Source of the DNA: Paraburkholderia lacunae
GTDB lineage: Bacteria; Pseudomonadota; Gammaproteobacteria; Burkholderiales; Burkholderiaceae
Length of the DNA: 64,000 nucleotides
Assembly: GCF_003353175.1 (NCBI RefSeq)
Contig: NZ_QHKS01000018.1
Location: forward strand, 95,056-159,055
Direction: 5' to 3'
Made by a program: the position numbers and the translations under genes. The stretch's first letter is position 1; every line of letters begins with the position of its first letter. The notes under the pieces were generated by a model. It made no database searches. It was not told the DNA's origin and was given only the letters and a program-made list of their open reading frames with translations. Shown piece after piece: positions 53,611 to 63,882 of this stretch.

Positions 53611-54179
53611 GGCGTGCTCCATCTGGATTTGCACGTTTGTCGAAGGTGGGGGCCGGATATGACGACCGGTTGGAAATATTTTTTTGGTTTTTTTGCACGC
53701 TCCGCGTGGGGATTTGTTTTTTTCTTCGCTGGTGTTGGTCATTGTGCGCCTGTGGTGGTTTGTTTTGTTTGCCTGCACGGCGTTCGTGTTTGTTCGCCTA
53801 TGGGGCTGGTCTTTGTTTGTCCGCACCCCGCATCGAACAAAGAACCATCCCGCCCGTGCTAACATTCACCTTTCAATCGCGCCGCTGTCGCTTACCTCCG
53901 GCGCTCATTCGAATCCTCCTCTTTATCTGCCGGCTATTCAGATGCGCTTCCCGATCTACCGTGCCTTCACCCGCTTGCGCCCCCGCCGCGCAACCGGTTG
54001 TGCACGCGCGAACGTATCGCAGCAACGCGCCGGCCAGCCGCCCCGAACGCTTCCGCTTCCCGCCGCCCGGCGCCCGATCTGAACGCTGTGCCCCTTCACC
54101 GGAGCCACGTCGCCGGGCTCCGGGCCGATTTCATCCGCACGCTGTCCACTTACATGCAGATCGAATTGGAGAACCCATC
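53611..54179. other. Intergenic between DUF1223 and Rnk-like genes
   Basis: About 570 bases. The segment 53670-53850 is unusually T- and TG-rich (long T runs around 53680-53735) compared with the GC-rich flanks and probably holds promoters. A plus-strand frame runs through but is Arg/Cys-rich and not gene-like. Confidence 0.4.
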
Positions 54180-54590
54180 ATGAAAAAGACGAAAACCTGT
54201 TACCTGACCGAACTCGACGTCGCCCGCCTCGAAAAGCACGCCGCCGCGCCCGGCGCCGACGCCAGGTTGCACGGCATGCTCGACGACGTACTGGAACGCG
54301 CCGTCATCGTCGAGTCGCGCGACATTCCGGCGAACATCGTCACGATGAATTCGCAAGCCACACTGGTCGACGAAACCAGCGGCGAGCATATGACCTGGAC
54401 GGTCGTCTACCCGCCCGACGCGGACTTCGCGCACGGCCGCCTGAACGTGTTTTCGCCGGCCGGCCTCGCCTTGCTCGGCGCCAAACGCGGTGATCGCATT
54501 CGCTTCACGCCGCCAAGCGGCACGGAAAAAGTGCTGAAGCTCGAAAAGATTCTGTTTCAGCCCGAAGCCGCCGACGATTTCACGCGGTAA
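54180..54590 (+). CDS. rnk: Nucleoside diphosphate kinase regulator (Rnk-type GreA/B C-terminal domain)
   Basis: A 136-residue Rnk-like protein. An N-terminal region (YLTELDVARLEKHA) is followed by the FKBP-like GreA/GreB C-terminal domain, with IPANIVTMNSQATLVDETSG and the ending SPAGLALLGAKRGDRIRF. Rnk proteins resemble Gre factors without the active coiled coil and affect nucleoside diphosphate kinase levels. The ATG at 54180 gives the normal length; an upstream in-frame extension to 53598 is not coding. Confidence 0.85.
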   Translation: MKKTKTCYLTELDVARLEKHAAAPGADARLHGMLDDVLERAVIVESRDIPANIVTMNSQATLVDETSGEHMTWTVVYPPDADFAHGRLNVFSPAGLALLGAKRGDRIRFTPPSGTEKVLKLEKILFQPEAADDFTR

Positions 54591-54771
54591 ATCCACCAGC
54601 CCGCGCGAACCCGAACGCGCCTTCGCGGCGCACCGCTGTTGCACCGCGTCACGTCTGACAACCCAATCGACTTAGGAATAGTGCACGGCTGAGCGCGGCG
54701 TGATATCCGCTATCCAAAATTTCAGGCCGGGTTGCCAAGCAGCGTCCGGCCGGTGTATCGTGTGCGCTGCT

Positions 54772-54873
54772 AACGCGGGGGTCCTGCGTCGCACGGTGGT
54801 GGGAGGTCCGTGTTGCGTGGGTGAGAAATACCCTTTGAACCTGATCTGGATAATGCCAGCGCAGGGAAGCGTA
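54772..54873 (+). ncRNA. TPP riboswitch (THI element) in the thiC leader
   Basis: The conserved TPP aptamer core is present: GGGTGAGAAATACCC, then TTTGAACCTGATCTGGATAA, then TGCCAGCGCAGGGAAGCGT, closed by an ACGC/GCGT P1 stem. It lies about 300 bases before thiC, leaving a long expression platform that contains a hairpin repeat array. Binding of thiamin pyrophosphate should reduce thiC expression. Confidence 0.95.
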
Positions 54874-54961
54874 CGGAGTTCGCACCCTGGTCTACCGCTT
54901 CATCTCTCGCGAATTCCGACGACATTCATCTCGTCTCCTGCTTAGCGGCCCCACATATTGC

Positions 54962-55163
54962 TTTGGGACCAGAGTAAGTGCTTTGCATGGGACCGGAGTA
55001 ACGCGCTAAAGCGCGAACTCCGGTCGACAGCTAAAGCACCAACTCGGGTCGACCGCAATAAATCGCATGGGACCAGAGTAAGGCGCTAAAGCGCCAACTC
55101 GGGTCGACCGCAATAAATCGCATGGGACCAGAGTAAGGCACTAAAGCGCCAACTCGGGTCGAC
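54962..55163 (+). repeat. Nested array of four 44-nt hairpin repeats in the thiC leader
   Basis: Three complete 44-base units lie at 54985-55028, 55065-55108 and 55120-55163. They start GCATGGGACC and end GGTCGAC, with the last two separated by an 11-base linker (CGCAATAAATC). A fourth unit is split: its left half (54965-54984) and right half (55029-55053) flank the first complete unit, and its arms GTGCTTT/AAAGCAC still pair. Each unit folds as GACC-GAGT pairing with ACTC-GGTC around an inner GCGC stem with a CTAAAG loop. The unit at 54991-55025 is perfectly paired. The last one ends one base before the ACAGGAG Shine-Dalgarno of thiC. Confidence 0.85.
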
Positions 55164-55176
55164 ACAGGAGATCTGC

Positions 55177-57108
<1,932 letters not shown>

Positions 57109-57193
57109 GGTTCGTCGGGCGGGTGCGGTGTTACGCGCCCGCTGCCGGGCCGCCCGAACGACCCGAACCGGAATACTGCATTGCAGCGTCGAA

Positions 57194-57215
57194 GCCCGCC
57201 CCCTGGCGGGCTTTT
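57194..57215 (+). terminator. Intrinsic terminator of thiC
   Basis: GCCCGCC (57194-57200) and GGCGGGC (57205-57211) pair around a CCCT loop and are followed by TTTT. About 85 bases after the thiC stop. Confidence 0.8.
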
Positions 57216-57421
57216 GCGTTTCTGCGGCGCTTCTGCAGCGCTTCTGCAGCATCGCTGCGCGAGCGGGCACGCCGCATGCTGCTTCATCAGAAACATTTAA
57301 TTACGAAACCGACAGTCCGCTGACAAGCGCACACATCTGGATACCGGCTGCGGCGATAAGATGAAAAAAAAGAGGACGGCGCAAGCGTGTCCTGTTCCGA
57401 ATCACCACTGGAGTAGGCATC

Positions 57422-57634
57422 ATGAAATCGATCCGACAAATTGGTACGTTCGCGGCGATCGTCGCTGTCGTGGCGAGTCTTTCGGCGTGTGACGGCATGA
57501 CTACGCGGCAACGCGATACCGCGATCGGCGCGGGCGTCGGCGGCGTGGCGGGTGCCGCGATCGGCGGCAATGCGCTATCGACTCTCGGCGGCGCAGCGGC
57601 CGGCGGCATTATCGGCAATCAGGTCGGCAAGTAA
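57422..57634 (+). CDS. Glycine-zipper (OsmB-like) lipoprotein
   Basis: A 70-residue lipoprotein. The signal peptide ends in the lipobox LSAC (Cys23) and the mature part is a glycine-zipper 2TM domain, with GAGVGGVAGAAIGGNALSTL and GGAAAGGIIGNQVGK. OsmB-like lipoproteins are envelope proteins often induced by osmotic or stationary-phase stress. It is monocistronic, followed by a strong hairpin at 57652. Confidence 0.88.
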   Translation: MKSIRQIGTFAAIVAVVASLSACDGMTTRQRDTAIGAGVGGVAGAAIGGNALSTLGGAAAGGIIGNQVGK

Positions 57635-57651
57635 ACGACTCGAAGCAAGGG

Positions 57652-57690
57652 ACTCGATGCGAGCCGCGCTCATAGCTGCGGCTCGCGAGT
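57652..57690 (+). terminator. Strong hairpin after the glycine-zipper gene
   Basis: GCGAGCCGC (57659-57667) and GCGGCTCGC (57678-57686) form a 9-bp stem with ACTC/GAGT extension at the base. No T run follows, so it may be an mRNA-stabilising 3' structure or a Rho-assisted terminator. Confidence 0.45.
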
Positions 57691-57863
57691 GAACGGAAGC
57701 GGTGGCGCTTCAAATGCCGCGGCATGATCGCGCGCGGCTTCGGCACGCTGTGCAATGACGTGAAATAAGCCGTTACGGTTTTGCAATCCTGCGCGCGCGA
57801 GCGCGGCGTAAGCTCATGGCATGGCGCCTGCATGAGGGCGTCCAATGCAAACAGGAGCGCGTC

Positions 57864-58307
57864 ATGAAGTCCCGCGTCGTCAATACCCTCAGCGCGATGA
57901 GCCAGCGGCTCCCCCGCGGCGTGCCACGCGTTTCACAAACAGGCATTGCGCTGACCGGCGTGGTTTCCATCCTCACGCTGTCCGGCTGCTACTACTACCC
58001 CTACGGCTACTATCCGGCCTACTACCCGTCTTACGCCACCGTCCCGGCCGCCGCGACCCAGCGCGAAGTACCGCTCGGATCCGTCGATTCGACTGCACAA
58101 CAGCAAGCCCTAGCCGATTCGCAAGCCTCGCCGCCGGCCTACGTGGTGGCCCAACCGCCCCCCGTCTACGTCGCGCCGGTCTACCCCGCCTACTATCCGC
58201 CGCCCGTGTATCCGCCTTACTACGGCTATCCCGGCTGGTATGGGTATGGACCGTCCCTGTCGATCGGTTTCGGCTACTCGTGGGGCGGCCACCGCCACCA
58301 TCGCTAA
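57864..58307 (+). CDS. Tyr/Pro-rich putative lipoprotein
   Basis: A 147-residue exported protein with a late lipobox (LTLSGC, about Cys42) after an Arg-rich start. The mature chain is rich in Tyr, Pro and Gly (PYGYYPAYYPSYA, then VYPAYYPPPVYPPYYGYPGW) and ends GGHRHHR. The composition suggests a disordered, surface-exposed envelope protein. The ATG at 57864 follows GGAGCG. Function is unknown; similar proteins are common in Burkholderia. Confidence 0.75.
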   Translation: MKSRVVNTLSAMSQRLPRGVPRVSQTGIALTGVVSILTLSGCYYYPYGYYPAYYPSYATVPAAATQREVPLGSVDSTAQQQALADSQASPPAYVVAQPPPVYVAPVYPAYYPPPVYPPYYGYPGWYGYGPSLSIGFGYSWGGHRHHR

Positions 58308-58509
58308 AGCATGCTTCGCCGGTAGTTTCCCTTCTTGACGCGCCTCGCCCGGACTCTATGCTTGGGATTGCCACACACAGTATCCGTTTAAATAAACGCC
58401 CCCGGCGCGCATTTCACGCGCGCCGCCGGCGCTCATCCGTCAGACCAGAGCGACGCGCCCGGTAGTGCGTAGTCCCGCGTCGAGTTCGAATAACAATGAA
58501 GGAGACGCG

Positions 58510-60108
58510 ATGTTTCACCAACTACTCACGCCCGTCGGCAATTCGCTACTGCCGTCGTTCCTCGTTGCCGCATTGCCGATCATCGTCGTGCTGCTGTTGC
58601 TCGGCTGGGCCCGCCGGCCGGCGTGGCAGGCATCGCTCGCCGGCCTGATCGTCGGCTTGATCGTGGCGATTTTCGTCTGGCAGTTCCCTGTCAAGCTCGC
58701 GATCGATTCGGTCGTGGCGGGCGCGGTGTTCGCCTGCTGGCCGGTCATGTGGATCGTGTTCGCGGCGATCCTGCTCTACAACATCGCGCAGCGCTCGGGC
58801 CGCTTCGCGGCGTTCCGCATGTGGATGATCGACAACCTGCCGAACGACCGGCGCGTCGTGCTGGTGGTGGTGGGCTTTTCGTTCGGCGCGCTGCTCGAAG
58901 GCATCTCCGGCTTCGGCACGCCGGTCGCGATCACCAGCTCGCTGCTGATCCTGCTCGGTTTTCCGACGCTGGAGGCGCTCACCTTCACGCTGATCTTCAA
59001 CACGGCGCCGGTCGCGTTCGGCGCGCTGGGGGTGCCGATCACGGTGCTCGGCGCGGTCACCCACCTGCCGGCCGACTCGCTCGCCAAGATGGTCGGCCGC
59101 CAGTTGCCGTTCTTCGCGCTCCTGCTGCCGTTCTACGTGATCGGCATGTATGCGGGCTTTCGCAACATGCTGCGCGTGTGGCCGGTGCTGCTGGTGGCGG
59201 GCGCGAGCTTCGCGCTGACGCAGTTTGTCGCGTCGAATTACGTGAACTACAGCCTGACCGACGTGTTGTCGTCGATGGTGTCGCTGATCGTGACGATCGC
59301 GTTCCTGCGCGTCTGGAAACCCGTCGCCGATCCGCAATTCGCCGTCAACATCGACCGCGTCGGCGAGGTACGCGGCAAGATCGGCGGCGGCCAGGGCTGG
59401 TATCCGTGGGTCATCGTGTCGGTGGTGGTGATCGTCTGGACCATTGCGAAGGTCTTTCTGATCGGCGACGTCAAAGTGCCGTGGCCGGGGCTCGACAAGG
59501 CCGTCTTCATCACCCTTTACAACACGCCGTACAGCGCGGTGTGGGACTTCCAGCCGCTTGGCACCGGCACGGCGATTCTGGTGGCCGCCATCATCACGTC
59601 TTTCGTGGTGGGACTCGGCGCACGCGAATTCGGCGCAGCGATCGTCGATACCTGGGTCCAGACGCGAATCGCGATTCTGACGGTGGCGACCATCGTGGGG
59701 CTCGCGTATCTGATGAACTACTCGGGCCTCAACTACACGCTCGGCCTGGGCGTCGCGTCGGTCGGACCATTCTTTCCGCTGGTATCAGCCTTCCTCGGCT
59801 GGGTCGCGGTGTTCCTGTCCGGCAGCGATACGTCGGGCAACGCACTGTTCGGCAATCTGCAGGTGGTAGCCGCCAACCAGCTGAACCTCAGCCCGATCCT
59901 GATGGCGGCGACCAACTCGTCCGGCGGCGTAATGGGCAAGATGATCTCGCCGCAAAACATCTCGACGGGCGTAGCGACCACCGACCTCAAGGGCAAAGAA
60001 GGCGTCGTGTTCGCGAAGACCTTCAAGCATTCGATTCTGTTGACGGTGATACTCGGCGTGCTCGTCTGGCTGCAACAAGGTGTCCTGCAAGGGATGATTC
60101 CGCACTGA
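58510..60108 (+). CDS. lldP: L-lactate permease (LctP family)
   Basis: A 532-residue, roughly 13-helix inner-membrane transporter for lactate and glycolate with protons. Family markers are ALLEGISGFGTPVAIT (about 132-147), FNTAPVAFGALGVPI and the C-terminal FLSGSDTSGNALFGNLQVVAA and SSGGVMGKMISPQN blocks. The ATG at 58510 follows GAAGGAGA. No lactate dehydrogenase or regulator gene adjoins it here. Confidence 0.94.
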   Translation: MFHQLLTPVGNSLLPSFLVAALPIIVVLLLLGWARRPAWQASLAGLIVGLIVAIFVWQFPVKLAIDSVVAGAVFACWPVMWIVFAAILLYNIAQRSGRFAAFRMWMIDNLPNDRRVVLVVVGFSFGALLEGISGFGTPVAITSSLLILLGFPTLEALTFTLIFNTAPVAFGALGVPITVLGAVTHLPADSLAKMVGRQLPFFALLLPFYVIGMYAGFRNMLRVWPVLLVAGASFALTQFVASNYVNYSLTDVLSSMVSLIVTIAFLRVWKPVADPQFAVNIDRVGEVRGKIGGGQGWYPWVIVSVVVIVWTIAKVFLIGDVKVPWPGLDKAVFITLYNTPYSAVWDFQPLGTGTAILVAAIITSFVVGLGAREFGAAIVDTWVQTRIAILTVATIVGLAYLMNYSGLNYTLGLGVASVGPFFPLVSAFLGWVAVFLSGSDTSGNALFGNLQVVAANQLNLSPILMAATNSSGGVMGKMISPQNISTGVATTDLKGKEGVVFAKTFKHSILLTVILGVLVWLQQGVLQGMIPH

Positions 60109-60477
60109 ATGCGCAGTGCGTTTAGCGGCGGGCGCGCGATTCGGACGGTGCGCCCGTGTGGTGGTGGGCGCCATGTTTGCCCCGCTCACGGAGACTTGCG
60201 CAACTGCTGCGCTGCGACAATAAAATTCACCTGCGCCCATTGCCTGCCTTATCGCACCGGCTTCGCCTGCCGCATCGCGCCATTTTCATCGCAATTTTCC
60301 TCACATCAGCGTGAGAATTACTCGTTTTGCGAGCGCACCGGCAGCGCTTACGATCACGCTATCGGACGCCCGGCCTCTCCCGAATCTTGCCATTTCATTC
60401 CAGCCTGAAACGTTTCGGGCGATTGCGCTGCTACGATGCGCTGGCGTCTCGACTCAACCGCGCGCGACGCCACCACA
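60109..60477. other. Intergenic, no gene seen
   Basis: About 370 bases between lldP and the second EamA gene. No terminator with a T run and no small gene recognised. The stretch from 60210 to 60360 is less GC-rich and probably includes the next promoter. Confidence 0.4.
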
Positions 60478-61404
60478 ATGAATGCTAGAAACCTGTTGCA
60501 GTTGTTGATTCTTGCCGCCCTGTGGGGCGCGTCGTTTCTGTTTATCCGCGTCGGCGTGACCGACTTCGGCGTCGCGCCGCTGATGGCGCTACGTGTCGGC
60601 ATCGGCGCGGCCTTCCTTGCGATCGTGCTGATCGCGCGACGGCCGCTGCGCCAGTCGGCCGCGACGCTGCGCACGCGGGCTTTTCCGCTGCTGGTGGTCG
60701 GCATTCTGAATTCGGCGGCACCCTTCTGTCTCTTCGCCTATGCGGAGTTGACGCTGTCGGCCGGCGTCACCTCGGTGATCAATGCAACCACGCCGCTGTG
60801 GGGCGCACTCGTCGGCTTCTTATGGCTGCGCGATCGCCTGAGCGCGCTGCGCACCCTGGGGCTCGTGATCGGCTTTCTGGGCGTATTGATGCTGGTGTGG
60901 GATCAGATCGCCGCGCCGAACGGCTCGGCCGCTACGCCGCTGACAACCGCGCTCGCGGCCGGCGCCGCGCTCGGCGCAACGCTGCTGTATGGTATCGCCG
61001 CCAATTACACGAAACGGCACCTGACCGGCGTCGACGCATTGACCGTCGCGACCGGCACGATGACCGGCGCCACCCTCGTTTTGCTGCCGCTCGCCGTGAT
61101 CTACTGGCCGGCCACGCCGATCTCGCTACAAGCGTGGGGCGCCGTGATCGCACTGGGTGTCGCATGCACCGGCGTCGCGTACATGCTGTTCTTCCATTTG
61201 ATCGCGGTGGCCGGACCGGCGCGTGCAATCACAGTGACCTTCGTGATTCCGATCTTCGGCATTCTGTGGGGCGCGCTGTTTCTCGGCGAAAGCGTGTCGC
61301 CCGGCATGCTGGAAGGCTGTGGCGTGATCCTGGTCGGCACTGCGCTCGCCACCGGCGCGATCAAACGGCTGCCGTGGCTCGGGACGCGCCGCGCCGACAC
61401 CTGA
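60478..61404 (+). CDS. EamA/DMT-family transporter 2
   Basis: A 308-residue ten-helix exporter with two EamA repeats. The first is marked by LILAALWGASFLFIRVGVTD and SVINATTPLWGALVGFLWL; the second by ALGVACTGVAYMLFFHLI and ending LWGALFLGESVSPGMLEG. The ATG at 60478 is preferred, since it places the first helix at the family position. It is only distantly similar to the EamA protein at 49595. Its 3' end faces the putative small RNA at 61466-61673, which is transcribed towards it. Confidence 0.88.
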   Translation: MNARNLLQLLILAALWGASFLFIRVGVTDFGVAPLMALRVGIGAAFLAIVLIARRPLRQSAATLRTRAFPLLVVGILNSAAPFCLFAYAELTLSAGVTSVINATTPLWGALVGFLWLRDRLSALRTLGLVIGFLGVLMLVWDQIAAPNGSAATPLTTALAAGAALGATLLYGIAANYTKRHLTGVDALTVATGTMTGATLVLLPLAVIYWPATPISLQAWGAVIALGVACTGVAYMLFFHLIAVAGPARAITVTFVIPIFGILWGALFLGESVSPGMLEGCGVILVGTALATGAIKRLPWLGTRRADT

Positions 61405-61465
61405 ATTCCGCTTGGGCGATGTCATCGACATCGCCACCTCTGTTGATCGCGTTCATTCCCGCGCA

Positions 61466-61673
61466 CAAAAAATAGCCCGCACTCCACCGGAGTGCGGGCG
61501 AAACCGTCGCCCTACGAGGATAGGCGACGGGGCCACCGAGGCCGCGCGCGCCACGCGCGCAGGCCGACATCGGGCTCAGTACCGGTTCGTTGGCTGGTGC
61601 TGGAATGACCTGGGAATCGCCGGGCTGAAAGGCGCCGCCAAACTCACGCCGGACATAGTCATCCGGCCCCATG
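61466..61673 (-). ncRNA. Putative sigma-54-dependent structured small RNA
   Basis: From a predicted start at 61673 to the end of a T run at 61467 the minus-strand transcript would be about 207 nt. Hairpins in order are CCGGA/TCCGG (61649-61666), GCGCGCG/CGCGCGC (61544-61560), CCGTCGCC/GGCGACGG (61504-61530), and a terminator with an 11-bp perfect stem (61475-61499) followed by TATTTTTT. No coding sequence fits between promoter and terminator: the frame opening at 61672 would be leaderless and reads through the terminator. Confidence 0.6.
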
Positions 61674-61683
61674 AGTCTTTATA

Positions 61684-61700
61684 AGCAGCTTGTGTGCCAG
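61684..61700 (-). promoter_or_regulatory. Sigma-54 (-24/-12) promoter of the putative small RNA
   Basis: The minus strand reads CTGGCACACAAGCTGCT. TGGCAC and CTGC match the -24 and -12 elements, and the GG and GC dinucleotides are exactly 12 bases apart. This places transcription start at 61673. Confidence 0.65.
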
Positions 61701-61720
61701 TTACGGCATGACACGAGGAA

Positions 61721-61764
61721 CAGTTCGTAATACATTGATTATTATCATAATTTCATACGAACTG
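61721..61764 (-). promoter_or_regulatory. Upstream activator-like inverted repeat with embedded IHF site
   Basis: CAGTTCGTA (61721-61729) and TACGAACTG (61756-61764) are a perfect 9-bp inverted repeat at about -48 to -91 of the predicted sigma-54 start. Between and partly overlapping them, AATCAATGTATTA (minus strand, 61728-61740) matches the IHF consensus WATCAR-N4-TTR. This is the usual layout of an enhancer-dependent promoter. Confidence 0.55.
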
Positions 61765-61897
61765 AGGATTGGATGGCGCGCGTTGGAGAGCGTGTCGAGC
61801 GTTACGTCACCGGCGTAACGTCACGTTACATGCGGCCGCACGCGGCGGCCGCGAGGCATCGCTTCAAGCGGTTGAACCGCTTTTAAACCGCCCGGAT

Positions 61898-62050
61898 TCA
61901 TGGCGCCGGCCACTTCGTCCGCTGCGACGTATGCCGCATCCGCAGGCCGGTCGGCCGCCACGGTTCCCGCGGCGCCAAAGCGGCTCCGCACACGAGCGCG
62001 AGGACGAGCAAGCTCGCAGCCCACATCCAGTAAGGGATCACATCGAACAT
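61898..62050 (-). CDS. Small single-helix membrane protein (50 aa)
   Basis: Minus-strand ATG at 62050 is preceded by GGGAG at optimal spacing. The product begins MFDVIPYWMWAASLLVLALV, continues CGAALAPREPW and ends in a basic tail. It has one membrane helix (about 8-26) and a cytoplasmic Arg-rich C-terminus. It lies between the small-RNA promoter region and the bamC terminator. No family recognised. Confidence 0.55.
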   Translation of the reverse strand: MFDVIPYWMWAASLLVLALVCGAALAPREPWRPTGLRMRHTSQRTKWPAP

Positions 62051-62183
62051 GGTCAACTCCCGTAGGTATCCGCGTTGATTTCGCGTTGGTATCCGGTTGG
62101 TGCCGGTGATCCTGCATCGAAGCAAGACACGTGCGCAGCAACGAACACCTCCGTGATCACTAGGGAGAAATAGCGAGAGGCAT

Positions 62184-62220
62184 AAAAAAACCCGCCCGGT
62201 TTGCATCCCGGGCGGGTTTT
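62184..62220 (-). terminator. Bidirectional intrinsic terminator of bamC
   Basis: CCCGCCCGG (62191-62199) pairs with CCGGGCGGG (62208-62216), flanked by seven A on the left and TTTT on the right. It therefore works for the minus-strand bamC transcript and also in the opposite direction. Confidence 0.85.
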
Positions 62221-62251
62221 CAGACTGCGTTTTTGCCTACTACGGCTTCAT

Positions 62252-63487
62252 TCAGTGCAACTGGTCGACCATCAGGCTCATGATCTGCTTAGCCGGCGCG
62301 CTCTGGTCGATCTGACCGCTTTCGTCGACCACGGCCACACGCGTCTGGTTGGGCGTCACCGCGCGCACGTTCACGCGATACTGCTTGGCGACCTTTTCCT
62401 TCTTGCCGTGGAAGACCTGGCTCCAGAAGCCCTGCTCGGCCGAACTCATATCCTTCGGATCGACGTAGCGCACGAAGTAGAGCCCGCGGTTGAGGTCGCG
62501 ATCGTCGACGGTGAAGTTGCTGCGATCGAGCGCGAGACCGACGCGCAGCCAGGCACTGTCATACGGCTCGCCGAGCGTCAGCTCGGTGGACGAGAACTGC
62601 GCTGAGGTATTCGCCGAGTCCGCGTCCGGCGAGCGCTGCTGCGCCGACAGCGCGACATTTTGAGCCGCGATGGCCGCAGCCGCCGACTTCGCCCCCGCCG
62701 TGGCCGCATTCGGCGCCGTTTGCGCGCCGGCTGGCGACAGCTCGGCGCTTTGCGTATCGCCGCCCGACTTGGCCCGCGAATCGGCGAGCGCCAGCGCCGC
62801 CATCAGCCGCTTCAGATATTCCTGTTCGAGGGCCGGATCGTTCGGCTTCGGTTCCCACTTGGTCGACTCGTTGTTCGGGCCGGTGAGCGCTTCGCGCAGG
62901 CCTTTCTGGCTGATGAACACGTAGGTGCCGCCGTTCGGCGCCGCTTCGAGACGCGTGCGGAATTTGTTGCGCTCCGAGCTCACGTAGCTGTTGCCCATCG
63001 CCTTCGACAGCGTGCTGCGGATCAGGCCGTCGTTGATCTGCGCGTGAGTTTCGTTCCAGTCGGTTTCCATCACGCCCTTGTCGCGCTGGTCGACCACCAG
63101 CAGGAAGCCCTGTTCCTGCCAGAAGCGGCGGATCTGCGCCCACGCCTGGTCGGGCGCCTTGTTGTCGATCACCAGCCAGCTTTCGGTGCCGTCGCGCTGG
63201 ATATGCATGCCGGTGACAGGCGGCACGACGACCACGCTATTGGCGGCCGGCGCTTGCGCCTGCACCTGCTTGAGTGTGGACAGCGAGGTTTCGCCGCCTT
63301 GCGGGGGCAACGAACGCTGATCGGACGTCTCATCGATCATGTTCGGCGGTACGGCGAGTGACACCTGCTTCGATTTCGAGTCGCTCTTGTAGTCGATTTT
63401 GGTCGGCGACGAGGTACCGCAGCCGGCGACCAGCCCGCCTGCCATCAGCATTACTGCAAACCGCTTGGTAAGACGAAGATCAGTCAT
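62252..63487 (-). CDS. bamC: Outer-membrane assembly lipoprotein BamC
   Basis: A 411-residue lipoprotein of the Bam complex, which inserts beta-barrel proteins into the outer membrane. The signal peptide ends in the lipobox LVAGC (Cys23), followed by the flexible N-terminal region (SKQVSLAVPPNMIDETSDQR), a first helix-grip domain (GTESWLVIDNKAPDQAWAQI) and a second one near the C-terminus (LGEPYDSAWLRVGLALDR). An Ala-rich linker of about 70 residues between them is longer than in E. coli. In Burkholderia bamC usually follows dapA. Here the 5' side carries only a tandem repeat and an IS3-family element. Confidence 0.93.
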   Translation of the reverse strand: MTDLRLTKRFAVMLMAGGLVAGCGTSSPTKIDYKSDSKSKQVSLAVPPNMIDETSDQRSLPPQGGETSLSTLKQVQAQAPAANSVVVVPPVTGMHIQRDGTESWLVIDNKAPDQAWAQIRRFWQEQGFLLVVDQRDKGVMETDWNETHAQINDGLIRSTLSKAMGNSYVSSERNKFRTRLEAAPNGGTYVFISQKGLREALTGPNNESTKWEPKPNDPALEQEYLKRLMAALALADSRAKSGGDTQSAELSPAGAQTAPNAATAGAKSAAAAIAAQNVALSAQQRSPDADSANTSAQFSSTELTLGEPYDSAWLRVGLALDRSNFTVDDRDLNRGLYFVRYVDPKDMSSAEQGFWSQVFHGKKEKVAKQYRVNVRAVTPNQTRVAVVDESGQIDQSAPAKQIMSLMVDQLH

Positions 63488-63738
63488 GTTCGGGGAATCC
63501 TTCCGCTACGCCACGGCAAGTTTCCGTGGATCAACCCAACATTTTACCGATCCCGGCGACACATGTGCAAAAAGAGGGGTTTGCCCGCGTATTGGATACG
63601 ATGCGACTAGCGGGATGCCCGCGCCAATGGCTTGCCAGCAAGCCGCCAGACCGCCCCCGGGGCGGTGACCTCGCCGGCAGCCCGGAACGGTGGGTGCCGG
63701 GTTCGTTGGCTGCTTCTGCTGTCTCCTGTGCTGTCTCC
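63488..63738. other. Upstream region of bamC
   Basis: About 250 bases with no gene seen. It contains the bamC promoter region or the remains of an upstream gene; no dapA sequence was recognised. Confidence 0.4.
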
Positions 63739-63798
63739 TCTGCCTCCTCCTCTGCCTCCTCCTCTGCCTCCTCCTCTGCCTCCTCCTCTGCCTCCTCC
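63739..63798. repeat. 12-bp tandem repeat, five perfect copies
   Basis: TCTGCCTCCTCC is repeated five times without change, with degenerate copies on both sides (about 63715-63830). One strand is almost all pyrimidine apart from one G per unit. Slippage is expected. It lies between bamC and the IS3 element and codes for nothing convincing. Confidence 0.9.
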
Positions 63799-63882
63799 TC
63801 TGCCTTCTCTGCCCCCTCTGCCGCTTCATCAAGCAGCGAAATTTAACAGTTCACAACACTTCCCACTGCACTGTCAGGCATC

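Noticed and set aside
54962..55163. The thiC leader repeats as a CRISPR array
   Set aside because: Units are self-complementary, spacers are identical or absent, and no cas gene is present.
58404..58424. GGCGCGC/GCGCGCC hairpin before lldP as terminator
   Set aside because: No T run and very GC-rich context where such palindromes arise easily.
61361..61672. A 103-codon minus-strand frame at the small-RNA locus
   Set aside because: It would start one base after the predicted transcription start and read through an 11-bp terminator; composition is not protein-like.
63526..63846. Ser/Ala-rich plus-strand frame over the 12-bp repeat
   Set aside because: Openness is a by-product of a repeat whose length is a multiple of three; no ribosome-binding site or conserved ends.
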